Positions 41,539 to 51,329 of a stretch of 64,000 nucleotides of DNA are shown piece by piece. The position numbers and the translations under genes were made by a program. Source of the stretch: CAVQYV01 sp963718295 [NCBI: uncultured Methylomirabilota bacterium] (GTDB lineage Bacteria > Methylomirabilota > Methylomirabilia > CAVQYV01); contig CAVQYV010000014.1 in assembly GCA_963718295.1 (NCBI GenBank), positions 1 through 64,000 on the forward strand. Direction: 5' to 3'. Each line of letters starts with the position of its first letter. The first letter of the stretch is position 1. Under the pieces are notes generated by a model. It had not been told where the DNA came from. It saw nothing but the letters and a program-made list of their open reading frames with translations, and did not search any database.

Positions 41539-42161
41539 TGGCGAAACAGATGCCCATCAGGCTCTATCTGATCCGCCACGGGGAGACCTCCTCTGCCCAA
41601 GATGGGAGATGCTATGGTCAGACGGATCTGCCCCTCTCTGAAAAGGGCAGGGAGCAGATGGCGCTCCTGGCGAATCGGCTTTCAGGAATCCAGCCCCCGC
41701 CCTGCCGCATCTATTGCAGCGATCTGGCTCGATCCAGGGAGAGCGCCGGGGTGCTGGCCGCGAAGTGGGGCCTGGACCCCATCGTCTTTCCCGAGCTCCG
41801 GGAGATCGACATGGGCCTCTGGGAAGGCCTCGACTTTGAGGAAATCAACCGCCTCTATCCCGGGGAGGCCGTAAAGTGGGCAACCGGATCTTCAGGCTTT
41901 CGCTTTCCCCAGGGGGAAAACCTGCATGATCTGGAGGCCAGGGTGTTGCGGATTCACCAAAAGATCATCTCAAAGAATCGGGAGGGCGACCTGGCTATCG
42001 TCGGCCATGCGGGGCCCAACCGGATCATCCTCTGTCAGGCATTGGGGGTCCCTCTTGCCCACCTCTGGCGCTTGGGACAGGACTACGGCAACCTCAGCAT
42101 CATCGATTACCATGGAGATTTTCCCCTGCTCTCCCTGATGAACCTTACGCCAGCCCAATGA
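41535..42161 (+). CDS. cobC: Alpha-ribazole phosphatase-type histidine phosphatase
   Basis: 208 residues from ATG 41535, overlapping the cobS stop (ATGA). Histidine phosphatase signature LIRHGET with phospho-His, 'ELREIDMGLWEG', and second His in IVGHAG. The position directly after cobS supports the CobC role of dephosphorylating alpha-ribazole phosphate or cobalamin phosphate. Confidence 0.85.
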   Translation: MMAKQMPIRLYLIRHGETSSAQDGRCYGQTDLPLSEKGREQMALLANRLSGIQPPPCRIYCSDLARSRESAGVLAAKWGLDPIVFPELREIDMGLWEGLDFEEINRLYPGEAVKWATGSSGFRFPQGENLHDLEARVLRIHQKIISKNREGDLAIVGHAGPNRIILCQALGVPLAHLWRLGQDYGNLSIIDYHGDFPLLSLMNLTPAQ

Positions 42162-42317
42162 TCAGCCCCTGAAGGGCAAGAGAACGGAGCATGCTATGAC
42201 CGATGAGAAATCCCATCTACCTCCTTACTCTCCCGGCCTCAAAAGCGTCCTCGGCGCCCAGGCTGCTCTCAGCTCCACCTCCTCAGTTGGCGACACTCGA
42301 TCGAAAGGGGGACTCCC

Positions 42318-45074
42318 GTGGGAAAGGCGATGAGGAGCGATCTTTTTGGCGCCCGCGATCGCTTCGAGACCGGCAGCGGCCCGGCCACGCTCTATCGCCT
42401 CAGCGCCCTGGAAAAGGAAGATGGAGGCGTCCATCTGGACCGCCTGCCCTTCTCGATCAGAGTGTTGTTGGAGGCTCTGCTTCGCGCCGGCGATGGCTTG
42501 GAAGTGAAGCGAGAGGATGTGGCGCGCCTGGCCCACTGGAACGCACGCCAGATAGAGCCGGTTGAGGTTCCTTTCAGGCCCGCCCGCGTTTTGATGCAGG
42601 ATTTCACCGGAGTCCCGGCAGTGGTGGATCTGGCGGCGATGCGCTCGGCTGCCAGGCGATTGGACAGTGACCCCAAACGCATTAGCCCGCTGGTGCCAGT
42701 GGATCTGGTCATTGACCACTCGGTGCAGGTGGACTTCTTCGGATCGGCGGAGGCGGCTCCATGCAATGAGGAGTTGGAATTCAGGCGCAACCGGGAACGC
42801 TACCAATTCCTCCGCTGGGCTGAGAGGGGCTTTGACAACTTTCGCATCATTCCGCCGGCTACTGGCATCATCCACCAGGTCAACCTGGAGTTTCTGGCCA
42901 AAGTGGTCATGGTACGAGGGGGCATCGCCTTTCCCGATACCCTGGTGGGAACCGATTCGCATACCACGATGATCAACGGCCTGGGAGTGCTGGGATGGGG
43001 CGTGGGAGGCATCGAGGCCGAGGCGGCCATGCTGGGCCAGCCCGTTTACCTGGTCACCCCGGCGGTGGTTGGCGTCAAGCTGACCGGGCGACTTAGGGAG
43101 GGGGTGACCGCTACCGACCTGGCCCTGACCGTGGTGGAGATCCTCCGCAGAAAAGGCGTGGTGGAGAAGTTTGTAGAATTCCATGGTCCCGCCCTGAGGT
43201 CGATGCCGGTTGCGGATCGGGCGGTCCTTGCCAATATGGCCCCGGAGTATGGTGCCACAGTGGGTTTCTTTCCCATCGATGAGGAGACCTTGTCCTACCT
43301 GCGCCTGACCCATCGCTGCCCGGCCGAGGTCCTATTGGTGGAACGCTACGCCAAGGAGCAGGGGCTCTTTCGCACCGAGGACACGCCCGACCCCGAATTC
43401 AGTCAGATCCTGGAAATCAACTTGGCTGAGGTCGAGCCCGCTTTAGCGGGTCCCAAGCGCCCGCAAGACCGCATTCCCTTGGCCGACATGAAGTCTTCTT
43501 TCCGCGGGGCCCTCCTTGCCCCGATCCAGGAGCGTGGCTTCGGCCTCTCGGAATCCGATCTCGCCAAATCCTCAATCGCCAATCCCCGATCCGAAATCCC
43601 CGATCCGCAGTCCGCAATGTTCCATGGCTCCGTCCTCATTGCCTCCATCACCTCCTGCACCAATACCTCCAATCCTGGTCTGATGCTGGCGGCGGGTCTC
43701 CTGGCCCGTAAAGCGGTGGAGCGGGGACTCAGAGTTTTACCCCATGTCAAGGCCAGCCTGGCGCCTGGGTCGAGGGTGGTGACCGAATACCTGAAAGAGA
43801 GTGGCTTGCTGCCTGACCTGGAGCGGCTCGGCTTCTACCTGGTGGGCTACGGCTGCATGACCTGTATCGGCAACAGTGGCCCCCTGCCGCCGGAAGTTGC
43901 CCGGGCGGTGACCGAAAGCGGCCTGGTGGCTGCGGCGGTGCTGAGCGGCAATCGCAATTTCGAGGGGCGCATCCACCCCCACATCAGGGCGAATTATCTG
44001 GCCTCTCCTCCCCTGGTCGTAGCCTACGCGCTGGCGGGGACGGTGGATATCGACCTCGTCAACGAGCCCCTCGCAATCGCCTCCAACGGCCGACCGGTCT
44101 TTCTGCGCGACATCTGGCCCACCCAGGCAGAGATCGGCGAGTGGATGAAAACCGCCCTTCGGCCTGAGATGTTCGCGCGAATCTACACCCAGGTATTCGG
44201 CAGCAATCCCGCCTGGAACGCGATTCAAGTGGATCCAAGCGATCTCTATCCCTGGGATGAGGCATCCACCTATATCCAGGAGCCTCCCTTCTTTATCGAA
44301 ATGCCACTGGCACCTGCCCGATTGCAACCCATTCGCGGGGCACGCGTCCTCGCCCTGCTGGGCGATTCAGTGACGACCGATCACATCTCACCGGCGGGCG
44401 AGATTGCAGCCAATAGCCCGGCGGGCCGATACCTGACGGAGCGAGGGGTTCCACAGTCGGACTACAATTCCTATGGCTCACGGCGGGGTAACGACCGCGT
44501 CATGGCGCGCGGCACATTCGCCAATCCCCGGCTGAAGAATCTGCTGGTGCCGGGATTCGAAGGCGGCGTAACACGGTATTTTGACAGATCGGTCCAGGAA
44601 GGGATTGGGGATCAGGGCGAGATCATGCCCATCTTCGATGCGGCCCAGCGGTACAAATCCGAGGGTACACCCCTGATCATCATCGCCGGAAAAGAATACG
44701 GGACCGGCTCCTCCCGTGACTGGGCAGCCAAAGGGGTCGCGCTCCTGGGTGTGAAGGCCGTCCTGGCCGAATCCTTCGAGCGCATCCACCGCAGCAACCT
44801 GATCGGGATGGGCATGTTGCCCCTCCAGTTCCAGGCGGGGGAGAATTCCGTATCCCTGGGTCTGACCGGCCATGAGGCCTTTTCCATCGAAGGAATGGAC
44901 GGCGAGATCGAACCTCGCCAGGAAATCAGGATCCGCGCCGAGAGGGCAACCGGCCCGCCCGTGACATTCTCCGCTTTCGTGCGGCTGGACACGCCCGTGG
45001 AGGTGGAGTATTACCGCAACGGAGGAATCTTGCATACCGTATTGAGAAAGCTGATCGGGAAGGAGAAGGCATGA
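42318..45074 (+). CDS. acnA: Aconitate hydratase, AcnA/IRP type
   Basis: 918 residues; GTG 42318 with AAAGGGGG, ATG at 42330 also possible. [4Fe-4S] cysteines lie in [11 protein letters not shown] and [11 protein letters not shown]. Other signature pieces: '[13 protein letters not shown]', '[19 protein letters not shown]', and C-terminal '[10 protein letters not shown]'. It isomerises citrate to isocitrate and can bind mRNA in iron-free form. An odd low-complexity insert of about 15 residues ([15 protein letters not shown]) precedes the first Fe-S cysteine, encoded by near-repeats of ATCCCCGATCCG. It overlaps icd by 4 nt. Confidence 0.95.
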   Translation: MGKAMRSDLFGARDRFETGSGPATLYRLSALEKEDGGVHLDRLPFSIRVLLEALLRAGDGLEVKREDVARLAHWNARQIEPVEVPFRPARVLMQDFTGVPAVVDLAAMRSAARRLDSDPKRISPLVPVDLVIDHSVQVDFFGSAEAAPCNEELEFRRNRERYQFLRWAERGFDNFRIIPPATGIIHQVNLEFLAKVVMVRGGIAFPDTLVGTDSHTTMINGLGVLGWGVGGIEAEAAMLGQPVYLVTPAVVGVKLTGRLREGVTATDLALTVVEILRRKGVVEKFVEFHGPALRSMPVADRAVLANMAPEYGATVGFFPIDEETLSYLRLTHRCPAEVLLVERYAKEQGLFRTEDTPDPEFSQILEINLAEVEPALAGPKRPQDRIPLADMKSSFRGALLAPIQERGFGLSESDLAKSSIANPRSEIPDPQSAMFHGSVLIASITSCTNTSNPGLMLAAGLLARKAVERGLRVLPHVKASLAPGSRVVTEYLKESGLLPDLERLGFYLVGYGCMTCIGNSGPLPPEVARAVTESGLVAAAVLSGNRNFEGRIHPHIRANYLASPPLVVAYALAGTVDIDLVNEPLAIASNGRPVFLRDIWPTQAEIGEWMKTALRPEMFARIYTQVFGSNPAWNAIQVDPSDLYPWDEASTYIQEPPFFIEMPLAPARLQPIRGARVLALLGDSVTTDHISPAGEIAANSPAGRYLTERGVPQSDYNSYGSRRGNDRVMARGTFANPRLKNLLVPGFEGGVTRYFDRSVQEGIGDQGEIMPIFDAAQRYKSEGTPLIIIAGKEYGTGSSRDWAAKGVALLGVKAVLAESFERIHRSNLIGMGMLPLQFQAGENSVSLGLTGHEAFSIEGMDGEIEPRQEIRIRAERATGPPVTFSAFVRLDTPVEVEYYRNGGILHTVLRKLIGKEKA

Positions 45075-46300
45075 TGTATGACAAAGTGGTTGTGCCCGGC
45101 GAAGGCGAGAAGATCGTAGTCGAAGACGGCAAGCTGAGGGTTCCGGACCATCCGATCCTTTGTGTGATCTGGGGGGACGGCATCGGCCCGGACATCATGT
45201 CCGCCTCACTCCGCATCTGGGATGCCGCGGTGGAGAAGACCTATGGAGGCCAGCGTAAGATCGCCTGGATGCGCCTCTATGCCGGCGAAGAGGCGATGGC
45301 CCTCTACGGAGAGCCCCTGCCCCAAGATACGCTCAAGGCCATATCCGAGTTCATTGTGGCCATCAAAGGCCCCCTCACCACACCCGTGGGAGGTGGAATC
45401 CGCAGCCTGAATGTCGCCCTGCGGCAAAAGCTGGACCTCTATGCCTGCGTCCGGCCGGTCAGGTGGTTCCCGGGCGTGCCCAGCCCGCTGCGCGAGCCCC
45501 ACAAGGTGGATGTAATCATCTTCCGGGAAAATACCGAGGATGTCTATGCCGGCATCGAATGGCAGAGCGGCAGCCAAGAGGCACGCCGGGTGGCCCGCTG
45601 GCTCAACGAGACCATGGGCACATCCATTGACGAGATGGCGGGCATCGGGATCAAGCCGGTCACCGAGTTCGGGACCAAACGGCTGGTGCGCAAGGCGATC
45701 CGTCATGCCCTGGAGAGGGGACGAAGGAGCGTGACCCTGGTCCATAAGGGCAACATCCAGAAGTTCACCGAGGGCGCCTTCATGCAGTGGGGCTATGAGC
45801 TGGCCCGGGAGGAATTCGGCGATGTAACCGTGAGAGAGCAGGAGGTGGGAGGGCGGGGGGCGGGGGGCAAGATCGTGATCAAGGACCGCATCGCCGACAT
45901 CATGTTCCAACAGATGCTGCTTCGGCCCGAGGAATACGATGTCATCGCCACCTTGAACCTCAACGGCGACTACCTCTCCGACGCGGTGGCCGCCGAGGTG
46001 GGCGGGGTGGGCATCGCGCCCGGGGCCAACATCGGCGACTTCGTGGCCCTCTTCGAGGCCACCCACGGAACTGCCCCCAAATATGCCAATCAGGACAAGG
46101 TCAATCCGGGCAGCCTGCTGCTCTCCGGGACGATGATGCTGGACTATATCGGCTGGAAGGAGGCCGCCCAGGCCATTGTCGCAGCCTATGTCAAGACCGT
46201 CGGGCAGAAGATCTTCACCTATGACTTCGCCCGGCAGACGGAGGGTGCCCGTGAGGTGAAGACCAGCGAATTCGCCAGCGCGATAATCGGTAATCTTTAG
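45071..46300 (+). CDS. icd: NADP-type isocitrate dehydrogenase
   Basis: 409 residues, ATG overlapping the acnA stop. Substrate loop with Ser in '[20 protein letters not shown]', '[11 protein letters not shown]', and Mg2+-binding Asp in '[13 protein letters not shown]'. The length and N-terminal segment match the E. coli Icd type. It makes 2-oxoglutarate, so acnA-icd is a two-gene citrate-to-2-oxoglutarate operon. Confidence 0.95.
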   Translation: MMYDKVVVPGEGEKIVVEDGKLRVPDHPILCVIWGDGIGPDIMSASLRIWDAAVEKTYGGQRKIAWMRLYAGEEAMALYGEPLPQDTLKAISEFIVAIKGPLTTPVGGGIRSLNVALRQKLDLYACVRPVRWFPGVPSPLREPHKVDVIIFRENTEDVYAGIEWQSGSQEARRVARWLNETMGTSIDEMAGIGIKPVTEFGTKRLVRKAIRHALERGRRSVTLVHKGNIQKFTEGAFMQWGYELAREEFGDVTVREQEVGGRGAGGKIVIKDRIADIMFQQMLLRPEEYDVIATLNLNGDYLSDAVAAEVGGVGIAPGANIGDFVALFEATHGTAPKYANQDKVNPGSLLLSGTMMLDYIGWKEAAQAIVAAYVKTVGQKIFTYDFARQTEGAREVKTSEFASAIIGNL

Positions 46301-46370
46301 CACCTCTACGTTTTGCTACGTCTTGCGCCTTCCTCCGGTGGCGAGGGATAAAGAAAGCAAAAACAGAGCA

Positions 46371-46459
46371 AAATCAGGGACACATCCCATTTATTCCTAT
46401 TCGATCCTCATCCTGGGTCTTCCCGCGAGGCCTTGAAAAATGGGATGTGTCCCTGATTT
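46371..46459. repeat. 22-bp perfect inverted repeat (REP/MITE-like)
   Basis: Positions 46371-46392 are the exact reverse complement of 46438-46459 (arms ending GGGACACATCCCATTT), spacer 45 bp. Such palindromes accompany Y1/RAYT transposases. It lies at the left border of the GC-rich photolyase island, next to a cut-off gene. Confidence 0.8.
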
Positions 46460-46506
46460 CCCCCCCCATTTCCCCTGATTTCCCCCACTGCGAACGAGGA
46501 GGAACG

Positions 46507-46632
46507 GAATTCCTCGCGGCCCACGAGAGCGAAGAGCGGGTAGTGGACGATCTGGACGAACCAGATCAGCCCGCAGAGCGCCAGCGTGGTACCTGCCTGC
46601 ACGAGCAGGAGAACCTGGTCCCTGGGGCTCAG
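46507..46632 (-). pseudogene. 5' fragment of a membrane protein gene of the photolyase cluster
   Basis: Minus frame from about 46632 encodes SPRDQVLLLVQAG and a hydrophobic helix LALCGLIWFVQIVHYPLFAL then VGREEF, after which similarity to any protein stops. It resembles the first 45 residues of small membrane proteins usually found beside light-related photolyase genes. It starts at the stop of the SDR gene (coupled) and is cut off close to the inverted repeat at 46438-46459. Confidence 0.5.
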
Positions 46633-47369
46633 CTCTTCGGGCGCACGCGGGCAAGTCCGCCGTCGATGCCGATGACCTGCCCCGTGACCCAGCCCTGCTC
46701 CGGATCGAGGAGCCAGGCCAGGCCCGAGGCGACCTCTTCGGCCTCGCCGATGCGGCCGAGGGCGTGCATCGCGGTCGTGGCTCGCATCGAAGCCTCCGAA
46801 CCGGTGATGCGGGCGGTGAGCGGCGTCCGCGTCAGGCCGGGAGCGACACAATTGACACGGATGCCCCGCGACGCGTAGGAGGCGGCGGCCGCCAGGCAGA
46901 GGCCGATCACGCCCCCCTTGGCCGCAGCAATCGCCTCGTGGTTCGCCAGTCCCACCCGGGCCGCCGCCGAGGCGACGAATACGATCGATCCGCCGTCCGG
47001 GGGGAAGTTCCGCACCGCCGCCCGCAACAGGTGAAAGCAGGTCGTGAGATTCAGTGCAAGCGTCCGGCTCCACTCTTCGTCCGTCGTGACGTGGGCGGGC
47101 TTGAGGAGCAGGGATCCGATGCAGTTCGCCGCGCCGCTGAGCGGTCCGCGCTGTTCCACCGCTTCGCGGAGGCACCGCTCGATCTCCTCGGGCCGGGTCG
47201 GATCGAGGATGCTCTCAACCACCGGGACTCCCGCGAGGCGCTCTTGCAGCTTGGCCCGGTCGCGCGCCGCGGCGATCACGGTGGCCCCTTCCTGGGCGAG
47301 CCTCCGGCAGAGGGCGGAACCGATCCCGCCCGATGCGCCCAGAACCACGTAGGTGCGACCCGTCTTCAT
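46629..47369 (-). CDS. Short-chain dehydrogenase/reductase
   Basis: 246 residues from ATG 47369 (AAGGAGAGAG upstream). Rossmann motif 'VVLGASGGIGSALCRRL' at about 6-22; the catalytic Ser is in 'IVFVASAAARV'. The usual YxxxK appears altered: 'ANHEAIAAAKGGVIGL' has His-Glu instead of Tyr at the expected position, followed by Lys. Glycines and 'INCVAPGLTRTPL'-like segment are conserved. NAD(P)-dependent oxidoreductase of unknown substrate; activity uncertain without Tyr. High GC. Confidence 0.8.
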   Translation of the reverse strand: MKTGRTYVVLGASGGIGSALCRRLAQEGATVIAAARDRAKLQERLAGVPVVESILDPTRPEEIERCLREAVEQRGPLSGAANCIGSLLLKPAHVTTDEEWSRTLALNLTTCFHLLRAAVRNFPPDGGSIVFVASAAARVGLANHEAIAAAKGGVIGLCLAAAASYASRGIRVNCVAPGLTRTPLTARITGSEASMRATTAMHALGRIGEAEEVASGLAWLLDPEQGWVTGQVIGIDGGLARVRPKS

Positions 47370-47450
47370 GGTGGCTCTCTCCTTCTGCTGGTGCGCTCCA
47401 GCCGGCATTCGACTCGGCAGAGACGCCCTCGGCTCCGTGCCGGCTCGGTT

Positions 47451-48965
47451 TCAATCCGCCGCGCCGCGCAGCTTCTCCGCCCGTCGCCGGATCTCCCGGA
47501 GGGCGCTCACATCCAGCCGGTCGAGATTGCGGACCTGCATGCGCATCCGCGGGTTCTTCTGCAGCAAGGCCCGGTGACGCCGCAGGAAGTCCCAGTAGAG
47601 CGTCGTGAAGGGGCAGGCGCCCTCACCCGCCGCCCGGCCGGGATCGAAGCGGCAGCGGCGACAATAATTGCTCATCCTCTGAATGTAGCGGCCGGTGGCG
47701 ACGTACGGCTTCGAGGCCGTGAGCCCGCCGTCGGCGTACTGCGACATGCCGACGACGTTCGGGAGCTCCACCCACTCGACCGCGTCGACGTAGATCGCAA
47801 GGTACCACTCGTGAACCTCGATCGGGTCGACGCCCAGGAGGAGCGCGTACAACCCGGTCACCATCAGCCGTTGGATGTGATGCGCATAGCCGTGGTTCAG
47901 CGTCTGCTTGATGACCTCGCGAAGGCAGGCCATCTCCGTCTCGCCGGTCCAGTAGAACCCTGGCAGCGGGCGATCGGCCCCTAGCGCGTTTCCCTCGAGG
48001 TAGGCGGGCATCCGCAGCCAGTAGATGCCGCGGACGTACTCGCGCCATCCGAGCACTTGCCGGATGAAGCCCTCAACAGCCTCGAGCGGCGCGGCGCCGG
48101 CCCGCCAGGTCCGTTCCGCCTCGCCGATCACCTCGCGCGGGTCGAGGAGCTTCAGGTTCATCGCCGCGCTCAGGCGGGAGTGGTACAGGTACGGCTCGCC
48201 GGTCCACATGGCGTCCTGGCGGAGGCCGAAGCGGGGCAGGCGATGCCGGACGAAATCCCGGAGCGCCTGCCGCGCCTGGGCGCGGGTCACTGGCCAGTCG
48301 AACTGCCGGAGACTTCCCGGATGCGTGGGGAAGCGTCCGTCCACCAAGCCGAGCACCTCTTGCGTCAGCGGGTCGGGCGGGAACGAGCGCGGTGGCCGCA
48401 CGACACCCGGGCCCTCGGCGCCGAAGGCGGCGCGATTCGCCAGGTCGAAGTTCCAGGCGCCGCCCTGGGGCCGCCCGTCCTCCATGAGGACTCCGGTCTT
48501 CCGCCGCATCTCGCGGTAGAAGAACTCCATTCGCAACTGCCGGCGCCCGGCGGCGTGCTCGGCGAACTCCTCGGGCGAGCACAGAAAGTGCCTGTCGGGC
48601 CGGATCTCGAGGCCCGGCACGGCACGGCGAAGCTCCTCCCGCACGCGCCACTCGCCCGGCTCGACCACGATCACCTTCATCGGGTGCAGCGTGCGCACCG
48701 AATTCGCGAGCTCCGCTCCGAGCGTCGACTCGGCGAGCTCGACGTACTCGACCTGGAGGCCGCGGGCGCGAAGCTCCTCGCGGAAGTGCCGCATGGCGGC
48801 GAGGAACAGCGCGATGCGCGCGCGATGCGAGAAGACGTGCTCGGCCTCCGCGGCCACCTCCGCCATGAAGACCCGGTCGTGCTCCGGATCGAAGCCGTCG
48901 AAAGCAACCGATTCCGGATCGAGCTGGTCGCCCAGCACCACGACGAGATGTCGCAGCCCGCTCAC
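47451..48965 (-). CDS. Photolyase-related protein (iron-sulfur bacterial type)
   Basis: 504 residues; GTG 48965 overlaps the SRPBCC stop. It begins 'RHLVVVLGDQLDPES', the standard start of the FeS-BCP/prokaryotic (6-4) photolyase group. The FAD-binding C-terminal half includes 'HHIQRLMVTGLYALLLG' and 'QYADGGLTASKPYVATGRYI'. Four Cys (EMACL, YCRRC, GACPF) fit the [4Fe-4S] site. It repairs UV photoproducts using light, or acts as a receptor. Confidence 0.9.
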   Translation of the reverse strand: MSGLRHLVVVLGDQLDPESVAFDGFDPEHDRVFMAEVAAEAEHVFSHRARIALFLAAMRHFREELRARGLQVEYVELAESTLGAELANSVRTLHPMKVIVVEPGEWRVREELRRAVPGLEIRPDRHFLCSPEEFAEHAAGRRQLRMEFFYREMRRKTGVLMEDGRPQGGAWNFDLANRAAFGAEGPGVVRPPRSFPPDPLTQEVLGLVDGRFPTHPGSLRQFDWPVTRAQARQALRDFVRHRLPRFGLRQDAMWTGEPYLYHSRLSAAMNLKLLDPREVIGEAERTWRAGAAPLEAVEGFIRQVLGWREYVRGIYWLRMPAYLEGNALGADRPLPGFYWTGETEMACLREVIKQTLNHGYAHHIQRLMVTGLYALLLGVDPIEVHEWYLAIYVDAVEWVELPNVVGMSQYADGGLTASKPYVATGRYIQRMSNYCRRCRFDPGRAAGEGACPFTTLYWDFLRRHRALLQKNPRMRMQVRNLDRLDVSALREIRRRAEKLRGAAD

Positions 48966-49438
48966 GGAAAGAGCTCCTCCAGCTTCTTCCCGCGGTAGAA
49001 GAAAATCCTCCGCAGGTCCCGCCGGACGAGGAGCCGGTCGACCACCGCCCCGCCGGGGACACGGTAGCGCACGCGATCCATGACGAGCGTGCCGCCGTCC
49101 CGTTCCTCGAACCGGTGCTCGTGGATCCACGCGCGATAGGGGCCGCGTCGCTGCTCGTCCACGAAGCGATGCGGCGGCTCCCACGCGGTGATCTCGGTCT
49201 GCCAGCGCATCGGCCAGCCGCGCAGGCGAAGTCGGTAGTCGATCAGGAGCCCGGCGCGCATCTCGAGGGGGCCTCGCGAGAGGATCTCGAACCGCAGCAG
49301 CGGCGGCGTGAGGGATTCCAGGTTGCGAGCGTCGGAGAAGAACGGGAAGACCTCGTCACGGCGGTGGGGGATCCACTGCGAGGTCTCGAGGGTGCGCCAG
49401 TCTCCGCTCGAGCCGAGGCGGACGAAGCTCGTGCTCAC
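48962..49438 (-). CDS. SRPBCC (START-like) protein
   Basis: 158 residues, helix-grip fold: 'TSQWIPHRRDEVFPFFSDAR', 'NLESLTPPLLRFEIL', 'DYRLRLRGWPMRWQTEI', 'WEPPHRFVDEQRRGPYRAW'. This subgroup (ligand-binding or cyclase/coenzyme-like) is usually encoded next to photolyases. Coupled by GTGA overlap to the photolyase. Ligand unknown. Confidence 0.85.
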   Translation of the reverse strand: MSTSFVRLGSSGDWRTLETSQWIPHRRDEVFPFFSDARNLESLTPPLLRFEILSRGPLEMRAGLLIDYRLRLRGWPMRWQTEITAWEPPHRFVDEQRRGPYRAWIHEHRFEERDGGTLVMDRVRYRVPGGAVVDRLLVRRDLRRIFFYRGKKLEELFP

Positions 49439-49516
49439 TCGTGGTCCCTTCGGATCGCGCGACGCGCAGGCGCGCGCTCTCGCCTTCGCACGGTTAGGCG
49501 TCCCCGGCCGCGCGGG

Positions 49517-49813
49517 CTACCGGTAGAGAGCGATTCGGGCAATGGCCACATCGGCGGTGCCTTCCCATTTCGCGGCCGCGACGGCCACGCGCTCGAGGCG
49601 GGTCGGGTCGAGCGGAGCGCGAAGGCCCTCGCCGCGAAAGGCGGCGAACGGGACCTCGATCTCGCGCCAACCTTCCGCGGTGGGGATGGGGGCTTGGTAG
49701 TACTGCCACGGCAGGCGCGTGTCGGTCGTGCGCAGATGAACCGAGTACGTCCGGCCGTTCCCGGTCACGGTGATGCGGAAGCCCCGGAAGCCGCCGGCGT
49801 CCAGCGGCCCATT
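49517..49813 (-). pseudogene. CIA30-like domain protein, N-terminus missing
   Basis: The minus frame encodes about 99 residues starting NGPLDAGGFRGFRITVTGN and ending 'VAIARIALYR'. It matches the C-terminal two thirds of the CIA30 (complex I intermediate-associated 30) beta-sandwich domain. No start codon or upstream domain: sequence before 49813 switches to lower-GC DNA of a different character. So the photolyase island is cut off on this side as well. Confidence 0.65.
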
Positions 49814-49839
49814 CGCGCCGCCGACATGTTCTCTGGCGC

Positions 49840-50262
49840 ATGATCCGCCAAGATTTAGGAGGCTCGGTTACGGTTAGGCCGCATTTCCTCATGGCCGGTG
49901 TTGTCAAGTCCCTTGGAATTTCCCGTCACCTTTACGCGCCAGGGGATATCCTGACCCTGCGCTACATTCTCCGCCCCGATCTCCCTGACCCAATTGAAGA
50001 TTTGCTTGCCGGCCGCGCCCTGATTTACAATAAGCTGATTCGCAAAGACGAAATGGCTGACGGGAATGAGCCCTATCCTCATATCAGGGACGAGCTGCAG
50101 GTGATCGAAGTCGTGAAACAACTCACTTTCAGAGACTGTGCTGAACTATTCTTGCTCCTGAGGCGAGCCACCACGGAGGAGGCTCGGACCTCGGTCAGCC
50201 ATTACCTCAAGTCGACCGGCAGAAAAGCTTTTCCGTGTCAGGAGCCAGACAGCCGTGAATAG
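49840..50262 (+). CDS. Hypothetical protein of unknown function
   Basis: 140 codons; ATG 49840 or ATG 49891. Neither has a good ribosome site, although AGGAGG lies at 49856-49861. Residues 'YAPGDILTLRYILRPDLP' and a helical Glu/Arg-rich middle; no Cys cluster, signal or membrane segment. No family recognised. It is followed at 16 nt by another small cytosolic gene, probably co-transcribed. Its 5' end abuts the cut-off GC-rich island, so the start may have been lost. Confidence 0.45.
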   Translation: MIRQDLGGSVTVRPHFLMAGVVKSLGISRHLYAPGDILTLRYILRPDLPDPIEDLLAGRALIYNKLIRKDEMADGNEPYPHIRDELQVIEVVKQLTFRDCAELFLLLRRATTEEARTSVSHYLKSTGRKAFPCQEPDSRE

Positions 50263-50277
50263 CATGGGAGTAATGAA

Positions 50278-50703
50278 ATGAGCTCGATGAAACCCATACC
50301 CTTTGATCCCCTAAGAGATCTCGCCCCCACACCCTTCGAGGCTCGGCACGTGAGGCTTGCTGAAAAGCTGAAACGGCTCGGATTGGCTTGGGCTCCTCAC
50401 GTCGGTTGCTTTGTGTGGGACCAACAAGGGATCATCAAGGCCGGTTCGCCCTTCCCAGAAAATATTTACTTCATCCTGAGTCTTCCGAGATTCATCAGCA
50501 TATTCGGCAGCATCGAGGCCATTCAAGAGAAAACGGTCTGGCTGCCCACGTGGCACCAGGCCCGGATGCTCTGCCGGCGACTGGGCATTGAAAACAGGGA
50601 GATCGCGGCCATCTGGACTTCCGACCGGCCGATAAACCCGGGGGATGAGCTCCAGGTCATCTACGAAAAGCTGGCCGCTGCCCTGCAAGGTCCAGCGTCT
50701 TGA
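50278..50703 (+). CDS. Conserved-looking cytosolic hypothetical protein
   Basis: 141 residues, start with GGGAGTAATGA upstream. Predominantly helical with a hydrophobic core 'IYFILSLPRFISIFGSIEAI' and 'TVWLPTWHQARMLCRRLG'. I recall similar short proteins in anaerobes but cannot name a family. No catalytic motif recognisable. Confidence 0.55.
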   Translation: MSSMKPIPFDPLRDLAPTPFEARHVRLAEKLKRLGLAWAPHVGCFVWDQQGIIKAGSPFPENIYFILSLPRFISIFGSIEAIQEKTVWLPTWHQARMLCRRLGIENREIAAIWTSDRPINPGDELQVIYEKLAAALQGPAS

Positions 50704-50871
50704 GTTTTGTGTCTTCTCCTATAGAGTTCAGTCAGCGAAAGCCTTTGCCTTTTGTGGGAGAGAGGTTCTCATGCAGAGCTCGCTGCACACAACCGTCTGT
50801 CGCCCCTTTGGGGGAATCGGCGAAGGGAATTCGGGCGAGACAATACCCGGTTCGCCTGCTCGTTCTTGAAC

Positions 50872-51260
50872 TCAAAGCTTCCGTTTCACCTTTTCCAGGA
50901 ACTTATCCGCGGACACGATCAGCAATTCGTTCCGCCCTTCGGCAATCTTTTCTTTCGGGTGGTAAACGCTTACGTCAAATGTCAGCTTCCGTCCTCTGAT
51001 CTCTTTCAAGTGAGACTCGGCCCTGACCTTGAGTCCTTTTGGAACGGCCGCCATATGTCGGACACCGATCTATGTGCCCACGACCATCTGGCCCTCTTCC
51101 AAGAGGCTTTCCACAGCGTTTCTGGATGCTAGCTCCTGAGCAGCACCACACAATGCGTGGAGAGGACTTCTACGCCCACATTCCCCATCATGCTGGCCAG
51201 ATGTTGCTCTTCAACCAACATTTCTTTCTGGCCGAAAAGACCGGGGCTCAGCAGATCCAT
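50872..51260 (-). pseudogene. FlK-like hotdog thioesterase, inactivated
   Basis: From ATG 51260 the frame starts MDLLSPGLFGQKEMLVEE and VGVEVLST, then continues in another frame (ALCGAAQELASRNAVESLLE, EGQMVVGT), meets one TAG, and resumes GVRHMAAVPKGLKVRAESHL and a normal end at 50872. Together these cover a fluoroacetyl-CoA thioesterase-like hotdog protein of about 130 residues. One frameshift plus one nonsense codon argue for real decay rather than a single read error. It lies downstream of the rubrerythrin gene. Confidence 0.7.
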
Positions 51261-51329
51261 CGCCGATTCCTCCGCCACAAGTCTTTGAATGCAGAGATCT
51301 CTGCCAAACTTCCTTCAGCCGCGGCCGTG

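Noticed and set aside
48057-48998. 313-codon plus-strand frame opposite the photolyase
   Set aside because: Shadow of a GC-rich gene; the photolyase carries all family motifs.
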